A model generated the notes under the pieces. It was not told where the DNA came from, did not search any database, and saw nothing but the letters and a program-made list of their open reading frames with translations. Positions 7,393 through 15,809 of a stretch of DNA of 64,000 nucleotides are shown here, piece after piece. This DNA comes from QHCA01 sp038237645 (GTDB lineage: Bacteria > Actinomycetota > Actinomycetes > Mycobacteriales > QHCA01). The position numbers were made by a program, and so were the translations under genes. Each line of letters begins with the position of its first letter. The stretch's first letter is position 1. The DNA lies in assembly GCA_038237645.1 (NCBI GenBank), contig JBBRYN010000003.1:1-64000 (forward strand). The letters are read 5' to 3'.

Positions 7393-8811
7393 CTATTCTC
7401 CCGAGCCCTTCGAGCCCGTTGCGGGCCGGGTCATTGCCAGCACGTCGAGGGCCTCGTCGAGTTGGGCCTCGGTCAGCCGGCCGTCGCGGAGGTGGCCGCG
7501 CTCCACGACGACCTCGCGGATCGTCTTCCCCTCGGCCATGGACGCCTTGACCACCTTGGCGGCCTCCTCGTAGCCGAGGTAGCCGTTCAGCGCAGTGACG
7601 ATGGCCGGCGAGCGTTCCGCGTAGGTCCGGCAGCGCCGCTGGTCGGCGGTGATGCCGTCGATGCAGCGGTCGGCCAGCAGGCGGCTGATGTTGGCGAGCA
7701 GGCGCACCGACTCCAGCACGTTGCGCGCGATCACCGGCAGGTTGACGTTGAGCTCGAAGTTGCCGGCCGCGCCGCCGAACGCCACTGCCGCGTCGTTGCC
7801 GATGACCTGGGCCACCACCTGGCAGACGGCCTCGGGCAGCACCGGGTTGACCTTGCCAGGCATGATCGACGACCCCGGTTGCAGGTCGGGGAGGCAGATC
7901 TCGGCCAGGCCGGTGTTCGGCCCGGAGGCCATCCAGCGCAGGTCGTTGGCGATCTTGTTGAGACTGACCGCGACGGTGCGCAGCACCCCGGATGCCTCCA
8001 CCAGAGCATCGCGGGATGCCTGCGCCTCGAAGTGGTTGCCCGCCTCGGTCAGCCGCACGCCCAACTCGTCGGCCAGCCGGGCGATCACCTTGGCGGCGAA
8101 CCCCGGCGGCGCATTGATGCCGGTGCCGACGGCCGTGCCACCCAGCGGCAGTTCGCCGACCCGCGGCAGACAGGACCGGGCCCGGTCGATGCCCAGCCGG
8201 ATCGCCGCTGCGTAGCCACCGAATTCCTGTCCGAGGGTGACCGGGGTGGCGTCCATCAGGTGCGTGCGGCCGGACTTGACCACCGTGGCGAACTCGACCG
8301 CCTTGCGTTCGAGTGAGCCGGCCAGGTGGTCGAGGCTGGGCAGCAGGTCGCGCTCCAGCGCCCGGGTGACCGCGATGTGCATGGCGGAAGGGAAGGTGTC
8401 GTTGGACGACTGCGACGCGTTGACGTCGTCGTTGGGGTGCACCGGCGCACCGAGCCGCTCGGCGGCGAGGGTTGCGATCACCTCGTTGACGTTCATGTTG
8501 GTCGAGGTGCCGGAGCCGGTCTGGAACACGTCGATCGGGAACTCCTCGGCCCAGTCGCCCCGCGCCACCTCGGCAGCGGCGGACTGCACCGCCTTGGCGA
8601 TGTCGGTGTCGACGACGCCCAACTCCGCGTTGACCGTGGCGGCGGCGCCCTTGATGGCGGCCAGTGCCGAGATGAGCCGGGGGTCGACGCGCAGGCCAGA
8701 GACGGGGAAGTTCTCCACCGCCCGCTGGGTCTGGGCACGCCACTTGGCGGCGGCCGGGACGCGTACCTCACCCATCGAGTCGTGCTCGACCCGGTAGTCC
8801 TGCTCCGGCAC
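7393..8811 (-). CDS. fumC: Class II fumarate hydratase
   Basis: Fumarase C, 472 residues, interconverting fumarate and L-malate in the TCA cycle in the cytosol. Key elements: GSGTSTNMNVNEV and NASQSSNDTFPSAMH substrate-binding segments, GRTHLMDATPVTLGQEF with the His-containing loop, and the fumarase/aspartase signature GSSIMPGKVNP carrying the catalytic Ser. Length is normal for the family. The GTG start matches family N-termini; MGEVRV 12 codons in is an alternative. It sits beside glpX, as in mycobacteria. Confidence 0.96.
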   Translation of the reverse strand: MPEQDYRVEHDSMGEVRVPAAAKWRAQTQRAVENFPVSGLRVDPRLISALAAIKGAAATVNAELGVVDTDIAKAVQSAAAEVARGDWAEEFPIDVFQTGSGTSTNMNVNEVIATLAAERLGAPVHPNDDVNASQSSNDTFPSAMHIAVTRALERDLLPSLDHLAGSLERKAVEFATVVKSGRTHLMDATPVTLGQEFGGYAAAIRLGIDRARSCLPRVGELPLGGTAVGTGINAPPGFAAKVIARLADELGVRLTEAGNHFEAQASRDALVEASGVLRTVAVSLNKIANDLRWMASGPNTGLAEICLPDLQPGSSIMPGKVNPVLPEAVCQVVAQVIGNDAAVAFGGAAGNFELNVNLPVIARNVLESVRLLANISRLLADRCIDGITADQRRCRTYAERSPAIVTALNGYLGYEEAAKVVKASMAEGKTIREVVVERGHLRDGRLTEAQLDEALDVLAMTRPATGSKGSGE

Positions 8812-8844
8812 GCTGGCTCCTGACGTCGGCTGAGCCCGATGTTA

Positions 8845-8928
8845 GTCGAGCGAGCATCGAGCGGAGCGAGGAGCGCAGTGAGGTGAGGGCACAGTCGAGC
8901 GAGCATCGAGCGGAGCGAGATGACAACC
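8845..8928 (+). repeat. Two copies of GAGCATCGAGCG-type interspersed repeat
   Basis: Two direct copies of AGCATCGAGCGgAGCGAG at about 8845-8888 and 8892-8928, just upstream of fumC. The second ends GAGATGAC, as do the copies at 9098-9203 (opposite strand) and 49338-49378. The unit is rich in the self-complementary GAGCG/CGCTC type of motif. Confidence 0.8.
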
Positions 8929-8950
8929 AGCCAGCGGGACCGCGGCGGCC

Positions 8951-9076
8951 TCAGCGGTCGCGCGGCGTGCCCAGCGGTGCCTTGCCCTCGGACTTGAGCT
9001 TCTTGGCGGCGCGCTTCTCTTTCAGGCTCTTGCCGACCTTCTTCTCGGTGGCCTTCGGTTTGGATTTCTCGCCCAT
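8951..9076 (-). CDS. Small lysine-rich basic protein
   Basis: A 41-residue, very basic protein (MGEKSKPKATEKKVGKSL, then KEKRAAKKLKSEGK). Similar short Lys-rich proteins are found widely in actinobacteria without a known function. CAGGAG six to eight bases before the ATG at 9076 marks the start. A longer reading from 9196 only adds the translated 48-bp tandem repeat and is rejected. It could be a nucleic-acid-associated peptide, but nothing shows this. Confidence 0.7.
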   Translation of the reverse strand: MGEKSKPKATEKKVGKSLKEKRAAKKLKSEGKAPLGTPRDR

Positions 9077-9097
9077 GGTGACTCCTGAAGTTTGATT

Positions 9098-9203
9098 CAC
9101 CCGACTGACCGTCATCTCGCTCCGCGCCTCGCTTCGCTCGATGCTCACCCGACTGACCGTCATCTCGCTCCGCGCCTCGCTTCGCTCGATGCTCACCCGA
9201 CTG
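9098..9203 (-). repeat. 48-bp tandem repeat, same family as 8845 and 49338
   Basis: Two identical 48-bp units (9098-9145, 9146-9193) and 10 bases of a third. Read on the minus strand they contain AGCATCGAGCGAAGCGAG followed by a GAGATGACGGT end, matching the copies near fumC and after the flavin reductase gene. They lie in the gap between glpX and the small basic gene. Confidence 0.9.
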
Positions 9204-9216
9204 TACCGAGCCTGGC

Positions 9217-10242
9217 TCAGTTGTGATGCTGGTAGTCGATGCGGCTGTAGGCTCGCAACTTCGTCAGTGAGTGCTCGCTGTCGACGACCCGGATCGTGCC
9301 ACTGCGCGAGCGCATCACGATGGACTGGGTGCGCACCCCGCCGGCGCGGTAGCGCACTCCGCGCAGCAGGTCGCCGTCGGTGATCCCGGTCGCCACGAAG
9401 AATACGTTGTCGGAGGCGACCAGGTCGTCGATGTCGAGCACCCGGCCGGGCTCGTGCCCCGCCGCCAAGGCCCGCTCACGCTCGGCGTCGTCCCGCGGCC
9501 AGAGGACCCCGAACTGCGCGCCGCCGAGGCACTTGATCGCACAGGCCGAGATAATGCCCTCGGGTGTGCCCCCGATGCCGATCATCAGGTCGACGCCGGT
9601 GCCGTCACGGGCAGCCATTATCGCGCCGGCGACATCGCCGTCGGTGATGAACTTGATCCGGGCTCCCGCCGCGCGGACGTCGGTCACCAGTTGGTCATGC
9701 CGGGGCCGGTCGAGGATGCAGACGGTCACGTCCTCGACCTGGCCGCCCTTGGCTTTGGCCACCGCACGGATGTTGTCGCCGATCGGGGCCTCGATGTCCA
9801 CGCTGCCGGCCGCCTCCGGCCCGGTCACCAGCTTCTTCATGTAGAACACCGCCGACGGGTCATACATCGTGCCCCGCTCGGCGACGGCGAGCACCGCGAC
9901 CGCGTTGGGCATGCCCTTGCTCATCAGGGTGGTGCCGTCGATCGGGTCGACTGCGACATCGCACTCGGGACCGGTGCCGTCGCCGACCTCCTCGCCGTTG
10001 TAGAGCATGGGCGCCTCGTCCTTCTCACCCTCGCCGATCACCACGACCCCGCGCATCGCCACGGTGCCGATGAGCATGCGCATGGCGTCGACAGCCGCGC
10101 CGTCACCACCGTTCTTGTCGCCGCGGCCCACCCACCGGCCGGCCGCCATCGCCGCCGCCTCGGTGACCCGTACCAACTCCAGGGCCAGGTTGCGGTCCGG
10201 GGACTCCTCGCCTACGGACAACTCAGCGGGTACGTCAGTCAT
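9217..10242 (-). CDS. glpX: Class II fructose-1,6-bisphosphatase
   Basis: A 341-residue GlpX enzyme that hydrolyses fructose-1,6-bisphosphate to fructose-6-phosphate in gluconeogenesis. Features: WVGRGDKNGGDGAAVDAMR near the N-terminus, VVIGEGEKDEAPML, the metal-binding VDPIDGTT, and GIGGTPEGIISACAIKCLGG. ATG 10242 follows GAGGGAG; 16 further in-frame codons upstream are not needed. Neighbouring fumC and the downstream DUF4245 gene repeat the arrangement found in mycobacteria. Confidence 0.95.
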   Translation of the reverse strand: MTDVPAELSVGEESPDRNLALELVRVTEAAAMAAGRWVGRGDKNGGDGAAVDAMRMLIGTVAMRGVVVIGEGEKDEAPMLYNGEEVGDGTGPECDVAVDPIDGTTLMSKGMPNAVAVLAVAERGTMYDPSAVFYMKKLVTGPEAAGSVDIEAPIGDNIRAVAKAKGGQVEDVTVCILDRPRHDQLVTDVRAAGARIKFITDGDVAGAIMAARDGTGVDLMIGIGGTPEGIISACAIKCLGGAQFGVLWPRDDAERERALAAGHEPGRVLDIDDLVASDNVFFVATGITDGDLLRGVRYRAGGVRTQSIVMRSRSGTIRVVDSEHSLTKLRAYSRIDYQHHN

Positions 10243-10288
10243 CGCCGGCTCCCTCGTGGTGATGTGACCATCCTGGCAGAGTGTGGCC

Positions 10289-11470
10289 ATGGGTGATGCC
10301 GCTGATTTCTCCAGCGATCGGCACCGCGACCTGTTGACGCGCCGGGATGATTATCCGGTCCTCGCTGACACAACGTATCTGGTCAACCACTCGCTGGGTG
10401 CGATGCACCGGGCGAGCGCCGACCGGTTGGCCGCCTATGCGCGTCTGTGGGCCACGCGTGGCGTCCTCGCGTGGGACGACTGGCTGGCCGAGATGGCCCG
10501 CGTCGCCGATCTGGTCGGGGGGATCGTCGGCGCACCGGCCGGCACGACGGTGCTGCGGCAGAGCGTGGCCGATCTGATGGCGGCCGTCGCCTCCTGCCTC
10601 GACTTCACCGGCCGCCGCAACCGGGTTGTCTATTCGGACCTGGAGTGGCCGGGCAGCCACTACCTCTGGTCGGCGCACGGCAGGTACGGCGCGGACGTCT
10701 GCGTGGTGCCCTCGGCCGGTGACGGCGTGCACCTCGACGTGCGGCGGCTGGTCGACGCGATCGACGAGCGCACCGCGATCGTCCCCATCTCGCTCGTGCT
10801 GTTCCGCTCCTCGACCCTGGTCGATGTCCGTCCGGTGATCGGGCGGGCCCACGAGGTTGGCGCGCTGGTGCTGCTGGACGCCTACCAGGCGGCCGGAGTA
10901 CTGCCCGTCGACGTGGTGGATCTCGACGTCGACCTGTGCGTCGGCGGATCGGTGAAATTCCTCTGCGGCGGCCCGGGTGCGGCCTGGCTGTACGTCGCAC
11001 CTCGGCTCACCGACACACTCCGACCGGCCTCCATCGGCTGGTTCGGCCACCGCACGCCGTTCGATTTCTCCTTCGCCGAGGTGGACTACGCGGGCGGGGT
11101 GGGCCGCTTCGCCGGTGGGACGCCGGGCGTCTCGGCGGCCTACGCCGCCTCGGCCGGCTACCAGGGCGTCGCGGACGTCGGGGTGCAGCGCATCCGCGAG
11201 CGTTCGGTGTCGCTCACCCAGCCCCTGGTCGAGGCGGCGCTGGCCCGTGGCTGGACGGTCCGCTCGCCGGGCGACCCCGCCCAGCGCGGTGGCCACGTGA
11301 CGGTCGACCCCGGCAACGCCGCGCACGTCCATGATGTGCTGCTGACCCGCGGGTTCCTCGTCGACCACCGGCCCGGGGCGGGACTGCGGATCGGCCCGCA
11401 CTTCTTCACCACTGCCGACGAGTGCGCCGCGGTCATGCACGAGATCGAGCGCATCGGCCGGGGCCGATGA
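10289..11470 (+). CDS. Class V aminotransferase / kynureninase-like PLP enzyme
   Basis: About 393 residues with the fold-type I PLP pattern: LVNHSLGAMH near the N-terminus, VVYSDLEWPGSHY, the PLP-binding Asp in LVLLDAYQAAG, and the Schiff-base Lys in GGSVKFLCGGPGAAWLYV. SIGWFGHRTPFDF and RFAGGTPGVSAAYAA resemble kynureninase-type enzymes, but the substrate cannot be told. It diverges from glpX and overlaps the DUF4245 gene by 4 bases (ATGA). The start is ATG 10289; GTG 10283 is in frame just before it. It is not part of the standard mycobacterial cluster order. Confidence 0.8.
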   Translation: MGDAADFSSDRHRDLLTRRDDYPVLADTTYLVNHSLGAMHRASADRLAAYARLWATRGVLAWDDWLAEMARVADLVGGIVGAPAGTTVLRQSVADLMAAVASCLDFTGRRNRVVYSDLEWPGSHYLWSAHGRYGADVCVVPSAGDGVHLDVRRLVDAIDERTAIVPISLVLFRSSTLVDVRPVIGRAHEVGALVLLDAYQAAGVLPVDVVDLDVDLCVGGSVKFLCGGPGAAWLYVAPRLTDTLRPASIGWFGHRTPFDFSFAEVDYAGGVGRFAGGTPGVSAAYAASAGYQGVADVGVQRIRERSVSLTQPLVEAALARGWTVRSPGDPAQRGGHVTVDPGNAAHVHDVLLTRGFLVDHRPGAGLRIGPHFFTTADECAAVMHEIERIGRGR

Positions 11471-11997
11471 CGGCGCCGGCAGCGCGGCGCGCCCGGCAGA
11501 GCGTACGGGACATGGCGTTGTCACTTCTCCTGATCCTGCTGATCGTCGGCTTCGTCCTGGCTTTCCAGCACCGCGGCGGCAAGGGCGTCCGGGTGGTCGA
11601 TCCGTCGAACACCTATGCCGGCGCGCGCACGGCGGCTCACTACCCGGTCCTGGTGCCGCGGTTGCCGGCAACGTGGCGAGTGACCAGCGCCACCGATCAG
11701 CCTACCGAGGGGGGGCACCTCACCTTGCGGGTCGGCCTTCTCACCCCGACCGGTCAGTACGCCCAGCTGGTCGAGAGTGACCTGCCGCGCAACACTCTGC
11801 TGCACCGTGAGCTGTCGGCGGTGCGCCCGCTCGGGTCGGTGCCGGTCCGCGGGGCGCAGTGGCAGCAGCTCGCGGCCCGCAAGTCCGGTGACCGGGCAAT
11901 CGCGCGTACGGACGGCGGGGTGACCTATCTGGTGTTCGGCAGTGCCGGGCTGGCAGAGCTCGGCGTGCTCGCCGGTTCGCTGCGGCCGGCCGAATGA
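11467..11997 (+). CDS. DUF4245 single-pass membrane protein
   Basis: A 176-residue protein with a cytosolic Arg-rich start, one membrane helix at ~20-38 (MALSLLLILLIVGFVLAF) and an extracytoplasmic domain (HYPVLVPRLPATWRVTSA, GGHLTLRVGLLTPTGQYAQL, YLVFGSAGLAELGVLAGSL). This matches DUF4245, found next to glpX in actinobacteria (Rv1100 in M. tuberculosis). Function unknown. The ATG overlaps the stop of the aminotransferase, so the two are translationally coupled. Confidence 0.82.
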   Translation: MTAPAARRARQSVRDMALSLLLILLIVGFVLAFQHRGGKGVRVVDPSNTYAGARTAAHYPVLVPRLPATWRVTSATDQPTEGGHLTLRVGLLTPTGQYAQLVESDLPRNTLLHRELSAVRPLGSVPVRGAQWQQLAARKSGDRAIARTDGGVTYLVFGSAGLAELGVLAGSLRPAE

Positions 11998-12012
11998 CGA
12001 CCCGCGGATCGC

Positions 12013-12807
12013 TCAGTCGATCAGCCGTTTCCGCATCTTGCGGACGGCGAGGGTCCACATCACCCCCGCGAAGACCAGCAGTGCCGCGAGATGCCGCAGG
12101 TCGCTGACCGGCCGCAGCCCGAACACTGCATGGCGGACCAGCTCGACGCAGTGGTAGAGCGGGTTGACCTGGGCCAGGTGCTGCGCCCATTGAGGGAGCC
12201 GGTCGAGCGGAAAGAAGGTGCCGGCGACGAGGAAGAGCGGCGTGAGCACGGCCGAGATGATGTAGTTGACGGCGTCGATCGAGGGGATGACCGCCGACAG
12301 CCAGATGCCGAACAACGCGAAGCCCAGCCCGGTCACGAAGGCGATCACCGGGACGAGCACCACGCCGGGCCCCGGTCGCAGGCCGAAGGCAACTGCGACC
12401 AGCAGCGGGGCGCAGCCGTAGACCCCGGACCGCAACGAGCTCCACAACGCCTCGCCGAGCACCAACTCGTGGGTGTCGACCGGCGCCGCCAGCACCGCGT
12501 CGTAGATGCCCTGGTGGGTGCGGCGGAAGAAGGTCTGGAACAGTCCGGTGAACGCCGAGGTGAACAGCACTGACGTGGCGACCACGCCGGTGCCGACGAA
12601 GTCGATGTAGCGATAGCCGTCGACCACCGCGACCAGCGAGCCGAAGCCGAAGCCGAAGGCCAGCAGGTAGATGGTGGGCTCCACCACCGAAGCGAACGTG
12701 TTGGACGGCCAGAACCGCTTGAACAACGTCAGCTCGTGGGTCAGGACACCGGCGAGGGCGGCGGGCTCGAAGCGGCGCAGCCGGCGGGCCGATCCGGCGG
12801 TGGTCAT
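12013..12807 (-). CDS. ABC-2 type transporter permease (NodJ/DrrB-like)
   Basis: A 264-residue polytopic membrane protein with about six helices (VVEPTIYLLAFGFGFGSL, GVVATSVLFTSAFTGLFQTF, GVYGCAPLLVAVAFGL, VLVPVIAFVTGLGFALFG, AVLTPLFLVAGTFFPL, AALLVFAGVMWTLAV). The segment FFRRTHQGIYDAVLAAPV is typical of ABC-2 permeases. It overlaps the upstream ATPase gene by 4 bases and forms the exporter with it. The substrate is unknown; relatives export lipo-oligosaccharides or drugs. Confidence 0.9.
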   Translation of the reverse strand: MTTAGSARRLRRFEPAALAGVLTHELTLFKRFWPSNTFASVVEPTIYLLAFGFGFGSLVAVVDGYRYIDFVGTGVVATSVLFTSAFTGLFQTFFRRTHQGIYDAVLAAPVDTHELVLGEALWSSLRSGVYGCAPLLVAVAFGLRPGPGVVLVPVIAFVTGLGFALFGIWLSAVIPSIDAVNYIISAVLTPLFLVAGTFFPLDRLPQWAQHLAQVNPLYHCVELVRHAVFGLRPVSDLRHLAALLVFAGVMWTLAVRKMRKRLID

Positions 12808-13718
12808 GCCTCCTCCGCGCCGGTGAGCACCACGAAGACGTCCTCGAGGCTGGCCGCGCGCCGCAGGCCACCGTCACCGAGCGCGTCGGCCAGGGAGTCG
12901 GGCATGTCCTCGGCGCGCAGGACCGACACCGAGGGGCCGGTGCGCCGGGTGGTGAAGCCGGCCGCCCACGCCAGTGCCTCGATCTCGGCGAGCCTGGGGG
13001 GCGGCCCGTAGAACTCCGCGGCGCTGCGGCCGGCGTGCGCGGCCAGCAGCCGGGCGGGTGGATCATGGGCGATCAACGTGCCGTGCGACATCACCGCGAC
13101 GTCGTCGGCCAGCCGCTGGGCCTCCTCGATGTAGTGCGTCGACATGAGGATGGTCACCCCCTGTGCCCGCAGCCCGTCGATCAGCGCCCACAACTCCTGG
13201 CGCACCTGCGGGTCGAGGCCCACCGTCGGCTCGTCCAGGAGCACCAGCCGGGGATGGTGCACCAGCGCACGCGCGATCAGCAGTCGCCGGCGCATCCCCC
13301 CGGAGAGCTTGTCGACCTTGCTGTCGGCCCGGTCGGTGAGCTGTGCCTGTTGCAGTGCGCGATCGACTGCTGCTCGCCGCTCGCCCCGGGGCACGCGATA
13401 GAGCCGGGTGAAGATCGAAAGGTTCTGTCGTACGGTCAGCTCGACGTTGAGGTTGTCCAACTGCGGGACCACGCCCATCTGCGCCCGCGCCTGCTTGGAC
13501 TCCGACGGGACCGGATGGCCGAGCACGGTGATCTCGCCCCGGTCGGCGATGGACTGGGCGGTGAGCAACCGCAGCGTCGTGGACTTTCCGGCACCGTTCG
13601 GACCCAGCAGGCCGAGACACGTGCCGGTCGGCACGTCGAGGTCCAGCCCGTCGACTGCCCGGATGGCGCCGTAGTGCTTGACCACGCCGCGGATCTCGAT
13701 GGCATGGTCGGTGGGCAC
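12804..13718 (-). CDS. ABC transporter ATP-binding protein (NodI/DrrA-like)
   Basis: A 304-residue ATPase. Walker A GLLGPNGAGKSTT, Q-loop GVVPQLDNL, signature LSGGMRRRL, Walker B RLVLLDEPTVGLDP, and the switch His in MSTHYIEEAQRLADDV are all intact. The C-terminal ~80 residues (IEALAWAAGFTTRRTGPSVS, ASLEDVFVVLTG) are the DrrA/NodI-type tail. It is the first gene of a two-gene exporter operon. No regulator is adjacent. Confidence 0.92.
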   Translation of the reverse strand: MPTDHAIEIRGVVKHYGAIRAVDGLDLDVPTGTCLGLLGPNGAGKSTTLRLLTAQSIADRGEITVLGHPVPSESKQARAQMGVVPQLDNLNVELTVRQNLSIFTRLYRVPRGERRAAVDRALQQAQLTDRADSKVDKLSGGMRRRLLIARALVHHPRLVLLDEPTVGLDPQVRQELWALIDGLRAQGVTILMSTHYIEEAQRLADDVAVMSHGTLIAHDPPARLLAAHAGRSAAEFYGPPPRLAEIEALAWAAGFTTRRTGPSVSVLRAEDMPDSLADALGDGGLRRAASLEDVFVVLTGAEEA

Positions 13719-13745
13719 GCCGCCCAGAGTAGGCGGGTGGCCAGC

Positions 13746-14006
13746 TCAGTCGCGGGACTCTTCCGCAGCCGCAGCCGCAGCCGCCGCCAGCCGCCCGCGG
13801 GCACCGTCGAGCCATCGCTGACACGTGGCGGCCAGCGCCTCACCGCGCTCCCACAACGCCAGGGAGTCCTCGAGCGTGACGCTGCCGGCCTCCAGCTTGC
13901 GGACCACCTCGGCCAGCTCGTCGCGGGCCTGCTCGTAGCGCGGCGGGTCGCTGGTTGGACCGTCGTCTGCCGAGTCGCCGGGCTGCCCGGTATCCGCGTC
14001 GACCAC
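13746..14006 (-). CDS. xseB: Exodeoxyribonuclease VII small subunit
   Basis: An 86-residue XseB with the conserved core YEQARDELAEVVRKLEAGSVTLEDSLALWERGEALAATCQ. It is the small subunit that, with XseA, degrades single-stranded DNA to oligonucleotides. The Ala/Glu-rich tail is variable in the family. GTG start with AGGAGG at 14015-14020. It is separated from xseA by about 490 bp holding a broken acetyltransferase on the other strand, which is unusual. Confidence 0.93.
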   Translation of the reverse strand: MVDADTGQPGDSADDGPTSDPPRYEQARDELAEVVRKLEAGSVTLEDSLALWERGEALAATCQRWLDGARGRLAAAAAAAAEESRD

Positions 14007-14036
14007 CCGCCCTGCCTCCTGGTTGGATCAGCCCCT

Positions 14037-14518
14037 GTGGAGATCCCGACCCTACGCCCGGCCGGCGTTGCCGACGTCGAGGAACTGGTCCGCCTGCGGG
14101 CGGCGATGTTCGCCTCGATGGCCGTGGCTGCCGACGTCGGCGGCGAATGGCAGCAAGCCTGCCGCGACATGCTCGCCCCCCAACTGTGCGACCGGGAACA
14201 GTTCGCGGCCTTCGTCGTCGGCGCGCCTGAGCCCGGCGTTCCCTGCACGCGAGCGGCGTCGGGTACGTCGAGGTGCACCTGCCCGGGCCGAGCACGACGG
14301 ACGGGCGTCGCGGCCACATCGGGTCGGTGTGCACCGACGAGGCGGCTCGCCGGCAGGGCCATGCACGGAGGGTGTTCGGTGCGCTGGTCGCCTGGTTCGA
14401 CGAGATCGGGGTGGTCCGGGTCGACCTGCGGGCTACGCCGATGGCCGCGAACCTTTACCGGGAGGCCGGCTTCCGGCCGCACGGCGGCGAGGCGCTCACC
14501 CGCTTCCGGTCTCGGTGA
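14037..14518 (+). pseudogene. GNAT acetyltransferase, frameshifted
   Basis: The N-terminal half reads in one frame from GTG 14037 (IPTLRPAGVADVEELVRLRA, REQFAAFVVGAP). The C-terminal half reads in another (ASGVGYVEVHLPGPST, IGSVCTDEAARRQGHARRVF, LRATPMAANLYREAGF) with the acetyl-CoA loop intact. A single-base shift near 14243-14255 joins them, and total length 482 is not a multiple of three. It is inserted between xseA and xseB and overlaps the 3' end of xseA by 23 bases. A sequencing or assembly error is the other explanation. Confidence 0.8.
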
Positions 14519-15719
14519 CCCGTACCGCCAGATCACCGGCGGACAGTCGTACTCGCAGGCGCTCCTCCGCAGTGACGTCGACCGGCCGGCGCACGACCTG
14601 ACCGGAGGCGCGTTGCACGACGGCGTAGCCACGCCGCAGCGTCGCCGACGGGCTGAGGGCATTGACCTGCGCCCGGGCGTGACCCAGATCGGCCATGGCC
14701 TGATCCAGCCGGTGCTGCAGGCAGCGGCGGGCCCGCTCGCGCAGGGCGAGCACCTCGGCGGCCCGGCCCTCGACCATCGTGAAGGGGGTGGCCAGCGCCG
14801 GGCGGCTGCGCAGTGCGTCGACCTGGCGCTGCTCGCTGTCGATCCGGGCGAGGATCACCCGCCGGAGCCGCCCCACCGTCACGTCGAGGCCGCGCTGCTG
14901 CTCGGCGACGTCGGGCACCACCAGCTTGCCGGCGTCGGTCGGTGTGGAGGCGCGCACGTCCGCCACATGGTCGAGCAGCGAGGTGTCGCTCTCGTGGCCG
15001 ATCGCGCTGACAACGGGGGTACGGCAGGCCGCCACCGCCCGGCACAGTGCCTCGTCGCTGAAGGTCAGCAGGTCCTCCACCGAGCCGCCGCCCCGCGCCA
15101 CGACGATCACCTCGACGGCCGCGTCCCGGTCCAGCGTGCGAATCGCCTCGATCACCTCGCCCGCCGCGCCGGCGCCGTGTACCGCGACGGTGAGCACCCG
15201 GAAGCGCACCCCGGGCCACCGGGCCCGGGCGTTGGTCAGCACGTCGCGCCCGGCGGCACTCGCCCGGCCGGTCACCAGCCCGACACAGTGCGGCAGGAAG
15301 GGCAGCGGCAGCCTGCGGTCGGCAGCGAAGAGACCCTCGGCCGCCAGCACGCTTTTGAGGTGCTCGAGCCGGGCCAGCAGCGCGCCGACCCCCAGCGGCC
15401 GGATCTCACTCGCCCGCAGGTGCAGCGAGCCGCGGGCGGCGTGGAACTCCGGCCGGGCGCGTACGACCACCCGGGTGCCCTCGGTCAGCGGCGGTGCCAC
15501 GTCGGTGTACACCGCCCGCGGACAGGTCACGCTGAGCGACACCGCGGCCGCCGGGTCACGCAACGTCAGGTAGATCGTGGCCACCCCTGGGCGGACGGTG
15601 AGCTGCGCCACCTGGCCCTCGACCCACACCTCGCCGAGCCGGGCCACCCATCCGGCGATCTTCTGCGCGACCATCCGGACCGGCCAGGGGTGCTCCGCAC
15701 TGGTCTGCTGTTCGCCCAC
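14496..15719 (-). CDS. xseA: Exodeoxyribonuclease VII large subunit
   Basis: A 407-residue XseA. N-terminal OB-fold (~15-110: VWVEGQVAQLTV, ATIYLTLRDP) is followed by the catalytic domain with VGLVTGRASAAGRDVLTNARARWP, ARGGGSVEDLLTFSDE, VVSAIGHESDTSLLDHVADVRASTPTDAG, and a coiled-coil C-terminal part ending LRRGYAVVQ. Length is typical. GTG start. It is divergent from ispH, as in mycobacteria. Confidence 0.95.
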   Translation of the reverse strand: MGEQQTSAEHPWPVRMVAQKIAGWVARLGEVWVEGQVAQLTVRPGVATIYLTLRDPAAAVSLSVTCPRAVYTDVAPPLTEGTRVVVRARPEFHAARGSLHLRASEIRPLGVGALLARLEHLKSVLAAEGLFAADRRLPLPFLPHCVGLVTGRASAAGRDVLTNARARWPGVRFRVLTVAVHGAGAAGEVIEAIRTLDRDAAVEVIVVARGGGSVEDLLTFSDEALCRAVAACRTPVVSAIGHESDTSLLDHVADVRASTPTDAGKLVVPDVAEQQRGLDVTVGRLRRVILARIDSEQRQVDALRSRPALATPFTMVEGRAAEVLALRERARRCLQHRLDQAMADLGHARAQVNALSPSATLRRGYAVVQRASGQVVRRPVDVTAEERLRVRLSAGDLAVRVTETGSG

Positions 15720-15809
15720 CCGCCGACCCTATTGTGCCTATCCCCAGTCGGCCGCCGTTTCACGCCATGCGCGGGGGCCCATTGCAGGCGCCGCCGTACC
15801 CTGGGTGGC

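Noticed and set aside
8951..9196. An 81-residue small protein starting in the tandem repeat
   Set aside because: The N-terminal 40 residues are just the translated 48-bp repeat; a good ribosome binding site marks ATG 9076.
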